Below are positions 58,847 through 64,000 of a stretch of DNA of 64,000 bases, in pieces (the first letter of the stretch is position 1; each line of letters starts with the position of its first letter). The notes beneath the pieces are model-generated. The model saw only the letters and a program-made list of their open reading frames with translations. It was not told the DNA's origin and ran no database searches. This DNA comes from an uncultured Oscillospiraceae bacterium (lineage in GTDB: Bacteria > Bacillota > Clostridia > Oscillospirales > Oscillospiraceae). The stretch is taken from NCBI GenBank assembly GCA_934645175.1, contig CAKUDE010000008.1, positions 1 to 64,000 on the forward strand, given 5' to 3'. Position numbers and translations under genes: made by a program.

Positions 58847-60269
58847 ATTCAGAGGGCCGCTGCTGCGAAACAGCTCACAGCTCCGCTTTGCGCTGGCCTA
58901 TATTCTTATCACTGCGGCAGCGCTGCTGATCCTGAACTTCTACGCCTCGGCGAGTATGCAGGACATGGTGTTCCGCTCGCAGGAAAAATCGCAGGCGGAC
59001 AAGGCGCAGCTTCTGACTGCTGCGCTCTTACAGCTCGATACGCTTTCGGCCGAACGAACCGCGCAGGCGGTGGAGTCACTGGAGGAGCTGCTGACTACCC
59101 GCACGATCGTGACGGATGCCTCCGGCCGCGCCGTTTATGATTCGCTTCGTACCGGCAGCGCCGTCGGCCGCCTCGTATTGTTCCCCGAGCTTGCCGACGC
59201 ACTCGCCGGGAACGACGTGTTCTACGGGCGCTATGATTCCGGCGCCTTTGAGTGCCGCACCGCCGTCCCCCTCGTGCGTGGCGGCGAAGTGCTCGGCGCC
59301 GTTTACCTGATGGAATATGACTCCGTTCAGGGTGCGCTCATCTTTTCTCTGCAGCGGAATATCCTTACCATTTCCGTCATTCTGGAGCTGGCCGTTGTCC
59401 TGATCTCGCTCATTTTCTCCTCAACCTTTTCCCGCAAGCTGCGGAAAATCGTCTACTCCGTGCGGCAAATGCTTTCCGGAGACTATTCCTCACGCATAGA
59501 GCTGCGCGGGCACAGTGAGGTCGATCAGCTAAGCCGGGAATTCAATCATCTTGCCGACCGGTTGAACGAGTCGGAGCAGAGGCGCAGACAGTTTGTTTCC
59601 GATGCATCGCACGAGCTGAAAACGCCGCTGGCCTCCATCAAGCTGTTGTCGGACTCCATCCTGCAAAACGAAATGGACACCGCTACGGAACACGAATTTA
59701 TCGCCGATATCGGCCGCGAGGCCGACCGGTTGGGCAGACTGTCGCAGAAGCTGCTGACCCTGACCCGTCTCGACAGCGGTGTGGTCGACGAGCGCTCCAT
59801 TCTGGATGCCGCGCCGACCGTATGCAAGGTCGTCCGGATGCTTCAACCGCAGGCAGCGCTGCGCAGCGTTCGCTTGTCCGTACAGGCCGATCCCGGCTGT
59901 CTTATTTTAATGATGGAAGACGATCTTTCGCAAATCGTATTCAATCTGGCGGAAAACGCCATCAAGTATAATCGCGAGGGCGGTGAGGCGCGCGTGCGGC
60001 TGAGCCGTCTGAACAAGGACGTGGAGCTGAGCGTGGAGGATAACGGTCCGGGAATCCCCTCCGAGGCGCGCGAACACATTTTTGAGCGCTTCTACCGCGT
60101 AGACAAAGCGCGCTCCCGCGCGGCCGGCGGCGCAGGACTCGGCCTGTCGATCGTCTACGACATGGTCCGGCGCAACGACGGCACCATCGCCGTGGACGAC
60201 GCGCCGCAGGGCGGCACGGTATTTACCGTACGCTTCCCGCTGTTTGACCCGCAGGAGGTGGAGCAATGA
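58833..60269 (+). CDS. Sensor histidine kinase, start codon unresolved
   Basis: Sensor kinase partner of the upstream regulator. TM1 (FALAYILITAAALLILNFYA) lies before the first in-frame ATG (58956), and no ATG, GTG or TTG is in frame upstream of it. The frame is open back to 58812, so translation may begin at ATT 58833 (GGGGAG nine bases upstream) or CTG 58860/58863 (AGAGGG upstream); the coordinate given is the outer choice. Then come an extracellular loop, TM2 (ILTISVILELAVVLISLIF), HAMP, HisKA with His in SDASHELKTPL and HATPase_c with NLAENAIKYN, DNGPGIP and GGAGLGLSIV. It overlaps the GerMN gene by 4 bp. Confidence 0.9.
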   Translation: MSKHKFRGPLLRNSSQLRFALAYILITAAALLILNFYASASMQDMVFRSQEKSQADKAQLLTAALLQLDTLSAERTAQAVESLEELLTTRTIVTDASGRAVYDSLRTGSAVGRLVLFPELADALAGNDVFYGRYDSGAFECRTAVPLVRGGEVLGAVYLMEYDSVQGALIFSLQRNILTISVILELAVVLISLIFSSTFSRKLRKIVYSVRQMLSGDYSSRIELRGHSEVDQLSREFNHLADRLNESEQRRRQFVSDASHELKTPLASIKLLSDSILQNEMDTATEHEFIADIGREADRLGRLSQKLLTLTRLDSGVVDERSILDAAPTVCKVVRMLQPQAALRSVRLSVQADPGCLILMMEDDLSQIVFNLAENAIKYNREGGEARVRLSRLNKDVELSVEDNGPGIPSEAREHIFERFYRVDKARSRAAGGAGLGLSIVYDMVRRNDGTIAVDDAPQGGTVFTVRFPLFDPQEVEQ

Positions 60270-61561
60270 AACGTTGTTTTCCCGTTTTTCTGGCACTGTG
60301 CATTCTGCTGAGCGCCTGCGCCGCCGTCCCCGAACGGGAGGACGGCTTCGTTTTCTGGCTGCGCAGCACGGACAGCACCGCCGTTCTGGTCGCACAGCCC
60401 AGCTCGGTCGATCCGAACGCCCTGTCACCGGAGGCGCTTATCACCCGCTATCTGGCCTGTATTCCGCAGACGGGCGCCCGGTCGCCCTTCCCGCAGGGCT
60501 GGACGCTCGCCTCTGCCGAGATCGAAGGCGGAACGGCCGTCGTGCTGTTCTCCGGCAGTTCCGATACGGCCGATGCATACGACCGTTCGATCGCCTATGC
60601 CTGTCTGACAAAGACGCTTTTACAGCGCAACGACGTGCTGCGCGTACATATCGTCTCCCCGGGTGATGACGAGGGTATGACGCTCACCGACCGCGATCTG
60701 CTGCTGACGGACACCGGAATGCTTCCCCAGCAGGAGGAGCTCGTGCTGTATTACCCGGATCGCAGCCGCCGTTACCTTGTTGCCGTCCGGCAGACGGTTG
60801 AGGCCATGGACGCTTCGGCGCTGCCGGAATATGCCCTGCAACAGCTTCTCTCCGCCGCCGAGCACGGTGAAGCAAGCTGTATCCCCGCCGGGACATTTCT
60901 GCTCGGCATTCAGGTGCAGGGCGGACTGTGTACGGTCAATCTTTCATCCGCCTTCCGTACGGGCGATTATGCCGGTTACAACGAGCAGCGGCTCGCCGTC
61001 TACAGCATCGTCAACACCCTGACGCTGCTTCCCGGTATCAGTACCGTCTCGATTCAGGTCTCCGGCGAAGCGCTCTCGTCACTGGGTCTGATGCGGCTGA
61101 ACGGTGCGCTGGCCTTTGATGCGTCTTTGCAGACCCCCGCTTCAGACGCGCCCCGCACCGATGTCGATCTATATTACCCCGCCGAGGCGGCGGGAGGAAA
61201 ACTCGTCGCCGTCCCCTGCGCGGCGGAGGTCGGGGGTGAAGCGCTTCCGGAGACCGTATTGCAGGCGCTAATTGCATACCGTCCCGGCGACGGCCTGAAA
61301 AACTACATTCCGGAAGAAACACGCATCCTCTCCGTCCGGCTGACGGAGGGCGTTTGCCTGATCGATCTGACCGCAGACTTTCTTTCGCACAACGCGCGGG
61401 CGGAATCACAGCAGACCATGCTGCGCTCCGTCGTTGCCACGCTCTGTGCGCTCCCCGGTATCGACTCCGTGGAGTTTCTTGTCGAAGGTCTGCCGCCGCA
61501 CTTTATCCGCAGCAGTCTTTCCGAAATCCATCGCCCGGAAGCGGGCTGGTTTGCGGAATAA
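60266..61561 (+). CDS. GerMN-domain lipoprotein
   Basis: Lipoprotein of 431 residues. The signal peptide ends in an LLSAC lipobox. Three segments resemble GerMN domains (sporulation and germination GerM family), including AVLVAQPSSVDPNALSPEAL, LVLYYPDRSRRYLVAVRQTV and VDLYYPAEAAGGKLVAVPCA, with repeated NTL.LPGI.SV-like strands. In actinobacteria LpqB, also a GerMN lipoprotein, is encoded after the kinase MtrB and modulates it. The same gene order here suggests a similar sensory role, which is inferred. It overlaps the kinase by 4 bp. Confidence 0.85.
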   Translation: MKRCFPVFLALCILLSACAAVPEREDGFVFWLRSTDSTAVLVAQPSSVDPNALSPEALITRYLACIPQTGARSPFPQGWTLASAEIEGGTAVVLFSGSSDTADAYDRSIAYACLTKTLLQRNDVLRVHIVSPGDDEGMTLTDRDLLLTDTGMLPQQEELVLYYPDRSRRYLVAVRQTVEAMDASALPEYALQQLLSAAEHGEASCIPAGTFLLGIQVQGGLCTVNLSSAFRTGDYAGYNEQRLAVYSIVNTLTLLPGISTVSIQVSGEALSSLGLMRLNGALAFDASLQTPASDAPRTDVDLYYPAEAAGGKLVAVPCAAEVGGEALPETVLQALIAYRPGDGLKNYIPEETRILSVRLTEGVCLIDLTADFLSHNARAESQQTMLRSVVATLCALPGIDSVEFLVEGLPPHFIRSSLSEIHRPEAGWFAE

Positions 61562-61613
61562 TTGTGTTCGTGTGCCGATTTCGACACGAGCCGCGTAAAA
61601 TTTATCGTATAAT

Positions 61614-61655
61614 AAGCGCACATACCGTGATACGGTGTGTGCGCTTGATTTTTTT
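61614..61655 (+). terminator. Terminator before the spoIIA operon
   Basis: A 15-bp stem (61614-61628 with 61632-61646, one G-T pair) is followed by GATTTTTTT, only 15 bases before the spoIIAA ATG. It should end the regulator-kinase-GerMN transcript. Confidence 0.8.
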
Positions 61656-61670
61656 GGGGTGGAGGAGCCT

Positions 61671-61991
61671 ATGAGATTTACAAGCTATGTCCAGGATCGC
61701 CGGCTGACCGTCGCGCTGCGCGGAGAGATTGACCATCACTGCGCCCGCGAAATTATGCAGGAGCTGGCGGAAAAACTCGACCTGTATCTGCCGCTGTTCT
61801 GCGTCCTTGATTTTCGCGACGTGACGTTCATGGATTCCAGCGGCATCGCCGTCGTCATATCAACGCTGCGGCGCATGAAGGCGCTCGGTGGAAAGCTGCA
61901 GCTTCAGAACCTGCCCCCGCAGCCGGCCAAGGTACTGCAGGCCGCCGGAATCGAACGGATTGCAGAGATCAGAGAGGAGTGCATCAAATGA
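61671..61991 (+). CDS. spoIIAA: Anti-sigma-F factor antagonist SpoIIAA
   Basis: STAS-domain protein of 106 residues. Phosphorylatable Ser lies in FMDSSGIAVV (residues 56-57). It releases sigma-F from SpoIIAB in the forespore when SpoIIE dephosphorylates it; SpoIIE is not in the window. GGAGGAG precedes the ATG. It overlaps spoIIAB by 4 bp (ATGA), the usual operon arrangement. Confidence 0.94.
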   Translation: MRFTSYVQDRRLTVALRGEIDHHCAREIMQELAEKLDLYLPLFCVLDFRDVTFMDSSGIAVVISTLRRMKALGGKLQLQNLPPQPAKVLQAAGIERIAEIREECIK

Positions 61992-62428
61992 AAAACGAAA
62001 ACTACATGACGCTCGAATTCCCGAGCAGATCGTCCAACGAGGCCTTTGCGCGCTCCGCCGTGGCATGCTTCGCCGCACAGCTTGACCCCACGCTGGACGA
62101 GCTTGGCGACATTAAAACCGCCGTGTCCGAGGCGGTAACAAACTGCATCGTCCATGCCTACCCGGATTCGATCGGGACAATCGTTCTGAAAGCAAAAATC
62201 CTGCCGGGAAATGTGCTTGACATCACGGTGAAGGATCGCGGCTGCGGCATTGCCGACGTAGAACAGGCGCGCACGCCGATGTTCACCACCGGCGGCGAGG
62301 AACGCTCCGGCATGGGCATCACAATCATGGAAAGCTTTATGACCAGTCTGCGTATCCGTTCTGTGCCCGGTAAAGGGACAACCGTACATATGCGCCGCAG
62401 GCTTGTTGCGCGCGGGGGCAAAGCGTGA
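61988..62428 (+). CDS. spoIIAB: Anti-sigma-F factor SpoIIAB
   Basis: Serine kinase and anti-sigma factor of 146 residues. It has a GHKL ATPase core with the N box EAVTNCIVHAYPD, G1 box DRGCGIAD and GGEERSGMGITIME. It binds sigma-F and phosphorylates SpoIIAA. It is translationally coupled to spoIIAA and overlaps sigF by 4 bp. Confidence 0.95.
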   Translation: MKNENYMTLEFPSRSSNEAFARSAVACFAAQLDPTLDELGDIKTAVSEAVTNCIVHAYPDSIGTIVLKAKILPGNVLDITVKDRGCGIADVEQARTPMFTTGGEERSGMGITIMESFMTSLRIRSVPGKGTTVHMRRRLVARGGKA

Positions 62429-63144
62429 GTGCGGAGCTGGAGGGACTTCTGCGCCTTGCAAAGGCCGGCGACCGCGAGGCTGCCGAACGCCTGATTACGG
62501 AAAACTCCGGTCTGGTCTGGTCCATCGCGCGGCGCTACTTCGGCCGCGGTGTCGATCCGGACGACCTGTACCAGCTCGGCTGCCTCGGCTTTCTGAAAGC
62601 GGTCGAAGGCTTTGATGCCGAGTTCGGAACACAGTTTTCCACCTATGCGGTGCCGAAAATCGCAGGCGAAATCCGCCGCTTTCTTCGCGACGACGGGACG
62701 GTAAAGGTCAGCCGCGGACTGAAGGAACGCGCAATCGCAATCAAGGCCGCTCGGCAAAAGCTCGCCGCGCAGTATGGCCGTGAACCGACGCTCGGCGAAT
62801 TGAGCGCGCAGACCGGACTGTCGCCGGAGGAGATCGCCTCTGCCGAAGGCGCAACGGGCGCAGCCGAATCCATTTCGCGCAAGCTCACCGAAGACGGTTT
62901 TTCACTGGAGGACATCCTGACCGACGGCAACATGGAGGAGGACATTCTGGAGCGTATCGCCCTGCGCGAGGCGATTTCCTCTCTTTCCGAACGGGAACAG
63001 ACGGTCATTCGTCTGCGCTTTTTCCACGGTCTGACGCAGGACAAAACCTCGAAGATTCTCGGTGTATCGCAGGTACAGGTCTCACGCATCGAAAAAAAGG
63101 CGCTTGAGACGCTGCGCCGCTGCATTTCATCCGAAAAAGCGTGA
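62425..63144 (+). CDS. sigF: RNA polymerase sigma factor SigF
   Basis: Sporulation sigma factor of 239 residues, the first forespore-specific sigma. Region 2 reads DPDDLYQLGCLGFLKAVEGF and TQFSTYAVPKIAGEIRRFLRD, region 3 includes REPTLGELSAQTGLSPEEI, and region 4 LSEREQTVIRLRFFHGLTQD with SQVQVSRIEKKALE. It starts at GTG overlapping spoIIAB, and follows the spoIIAA-AB-sigF order, which separates it from sigma-G and sigma-B. Its presence shows the organism is a sporeformer by descent. Confidence 0.95.
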   Translation: MSAELEGLLRLAKAGDREAAERLITENSGLVWSIARRYFGRGVDPDDLYQLGCLGFLKAVEGFDAEFGTQFSTYAVPKIAGEIRRFLRDDGTVKVSRGLKERAIAIKAARQKLAAQYGREPTLGELSAQTGLSPEEIASAEGATGAAESISRKLTEDGFSLEDILTDGNMEEDILERIALREAISSLSEREQTVIRLRFFHGLTQDKTSKILGVSQVQVSRIEKKALETLRRCISSEKA

Positions 63145-63152
63145 AAAAACTC

Positions 63153-63181
63153 TTGACAAGCCCAATCCGAGTCGGTATAAT
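63153..63181 (+). promoter_or_regulatory. Consensus promoter of tRNA-Thr
   Basis: Perfect TTGACA (63153-63158), a 17-base spacer and TATAAT (63176-63181), about 30 bases before the tRNA. Confidence 0.85.
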
Positions 63182-63211
63182 AACTCGTGCCGTTGCAAGA
63201 GCAGCGGAAAT

Positions 63212-63287
63212 GCTACTGTGGCTCAGTCGGTAGAGCAGCTGATTCGTAATCAGCAGGTCGCCGGTTCAAGTCCGGCCAGTAGCTCCA
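63212..63287 (+). tRNA. tRNA-Thr (anticodon CGU)
   Basis: A complete 76-nt cloverleaf: acceptor GCTACTG/CAGTAGC, D stem GCTC/GAGC, anticodon stem GCTGA/TCAGC around the loop TTCGTAA (anticodon CGT at 63245-63247), T arm GCCGG-TTCAAGT-CCGGC, discriminator T and an encoded CCA. It reads ACG codons. It has its own strong promoter. Confidence 0.97.
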
Positions 63288-63352
63288 AGGCTCCCTCAGA
63301 TGTGCGCGATGTCTCATGAAGGGATTGCACACATGGAAGAGGGATAAGAAGC

Positions 63353-63393
63353 AAAAGCGACAGCCGCACCCTTCAAAAGCGGCTGTTGCTTTT
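63353..63393 (+). terminator. Terminator after tRNA-Thr
   Basis: A two-part stem AAAAGC..CAGCCGC/GCGGCTG..GCTTTT (63353-63367 with 63379-63393) is followed by GTTTTC. Confidence 0.75.
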
Positions 63394-63429
63394 GTTTTCT
63401 GCACGAATCGATATCGCCAGCGCATACGG

Positions 63430-63458
63430 TTGACAAATGTGTCTCCTCGGGGTACAAT
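63430..63458 (+). promoter_or_regulatory. Promoter of the csoR-like gene
   Basis: Perfect TTGACA (63430-63435), a 17-base spacer and TACAAT (63453-63458). Confidence 0.8.
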
Positions 63459-63493
63459 AAACACATGCCCCTAACAGTATGGAGGACTTGGTC

Positions 63494-63769
63494 ATGAAAC
63501 AATGTATGGATGCGGAAAATCTGCACCGTCGATTGAAAAAGATTATCGGGCAGGTACAGGCCATTGACCGGATGGTGGATGAGGATGTCCCCTGCGAGGA
63601 CATTCTGGCGCAGATCAACGCCGCAAAATCCGCCCTGAACGGCTGCGGAAAAGTGGTGCTGGAGGGACACATTCAGCACTGCGTCCGCGACGGTATTGAG
63701 CACGGCGACGCGGATAAAACCATCGAGAGCTTTACCAAAGCCGTGGAGCGTTTTGCAAATATGCAGTAA
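63494..63769 (+). CDS. CsoR/RcnR-family metal-sensing repressor
   Basis: All-helical DNA-binding protein of 91 residues (DUF156 family). The metal triad of copper sensors is present as Cys34 (VPCEDIL), His59 and Cys63 (EGHIQHC), matching the C-H-C pattern of CsoR; a persulfide-sensing CstR function is a less likely alternative because it also uses two Cys. The start has GGAGG eight bases upstream. A P-type ATPase gene and a palindromic site follow, so it probably represses metal export. Confidence 0.92.
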   Translation: MKQCMDAENLHRRLKKIIGQVQAIDRMVDEDVPCEDILAQINAAKSALNGCGKVVLEGHIQHCVRDGIEHGDADKTIESFTKAVERFANMQ

Positions 63770-63776
63770 TTTTCTG

Positions 63777-63804
63777 AAAAGCCAGTTCGGACGGACTGGC
63801 TTTT
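63777..63804 (+). terminator. Terminator of the csoR-like gene
   Basis: AAAAGCCAGT (63777-63786) pairs with ACTGGCTTTT (63795-63804), followed by CCTTTT. Confidence 0.8.
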
Positions 63805-63816
63805 CCTTTTCCCCTC

Positions 63817-63845
63817 TTAATATCCCATACCCCTATACCTATAAT
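63817..63845 (+). promoter_or_regulatory. Promoter of the partial P-type ATPase gene
   Basis: TTAATA (63817-63822), a 17-base spacer and TATAAT (63840-63845). Confidence 0.55.
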
Positions 63846-63850
63846 ATACA

Positions 63851-63868
63851 TATACCCCATATGGTATA
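63851..63868. promoter_or_regulatory. CsoR-type operator
   Basis: TATACC-CCATAT-GGTATA is an 18-bp palindrome between the -10 box and the ribosome site, in the expected position for CsoR/CstR repression. A related half-site ATACCCCTATACC overlaps the promoter spacer near 63826-63839. Confidence 0.65.
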
Positions 63869-63884
63869 GGAAGGAGTCTCATTT

Positions 63885-64000
63885 ATGAAGCGAGTGATGG
63901 AGCGGCTGGAACACCTCTTGGAGCTTGGAGGCATCAGGAAGAACATTATCCTGCTTACGATTTCCGGCGCTGCCGTTGTTTGCAGCCTTTTGAAATTTCA
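63885..64000 (+). CDS. Probable metal-translocating P-type ATPase, N-terminus only
   Basis: Only the first 38 codons are in the window. The peptide begins MKRVMERLEHLLELGG and enters a hydrophobic segment (NIILLTISGAAVVCSLLKF), like the first membrane helix of heavy-metal P1B ATPases. GGAAGGAG lies before the ATG. The CsoR-like gene, operator and promoter upstream support metal efflux, but the ATPase identity rests mainly on context. The gene is cut by the right edge. Confidence 0.55.
   Translation, partial: MKRVMERLEHLLELGGIRKNIILLTISGAAVVCSLLKF

Overview
The window looks like the chromosome of a Gram-positive, endospore-forming Clostridia member, most likely Oscillospirales. The evidence is a fairly GC-rich sequence, AGGAGG-type ribosome sites, T-box leaders, an IreB-type regulator, HPr kinase, MazF beside alanine racemase, S-layer homology domains, and a complete spoIIAA-spoIIAB-sigF operon. 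TTG starts are common. The assignment is inferred from gene content; no database was searched.

0.2-12 kb holds envelope and stress genes: an S-layer/M15 peptidase, an XRE regulator, a heterodimeric ABC exporter behind a palindromic operator, a DUF1846 protein, a polysaccharide deacetylase, and alr with a lone mazF. 12-18 kb has the T-box controlled pheST operon, ireB, an NlpC/P60 hydrolase and a DivIVA-like protein. 18.5-33.3 kb is one long minus-strand run of housekeeping genes: a lipoprotein plus two-component system, the yqhQ-like gene, prmC, recA, recX, rimO and pgsA, then T-box cysS, polA, rimI and tsaD. 33.3-39.8 kb carries murB-whiA-dnaE and hprK.

The unusual locus is at 39,954-45,516. 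Fourteen tandem minus-strand genes, with gaps of at most 58 bp, each encode a Nif11-like leader ending at a double glycine. Nine of them carry a cysteine-rich C-terminal domain with an invariant C-x2-C-x5-C-x2-C core, and eight of these nine end with a YEKGLWLC tail. Two carry an unrelated SH3-like payload instead, one has a diverged Cys core, and two are shrunken. One strong promoter, overlapped by a perfect 16-bp palindrome, precedes the whole set. No modification enzyme, C39 peptidase or dedicated exporter lies beside it, so it is an orphan array of precursor-like proteins.

45.8-55.5 kb contains rpmB, membrane proteins, the der-plsY-gpsA-gtrA and yceD-rpmF operons, a pseudouridine synthase, pepF and a polyferredoxin. 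55.6-64 kb contains a repeat-rich lipoprotein, a family 4 uracil-DNA glycosylase with a D,D-carboxypeptidase, a response regulator/kinase/GerMN lipoprotein operon whose layout resembles actinobacterial MtrAB-LpqB, the sigma-F operon, tRNA-Thr(CGU), and a CsoR-type metal sensor followed by the first codons of a probable metal P-type ATPase cut by the window edge.
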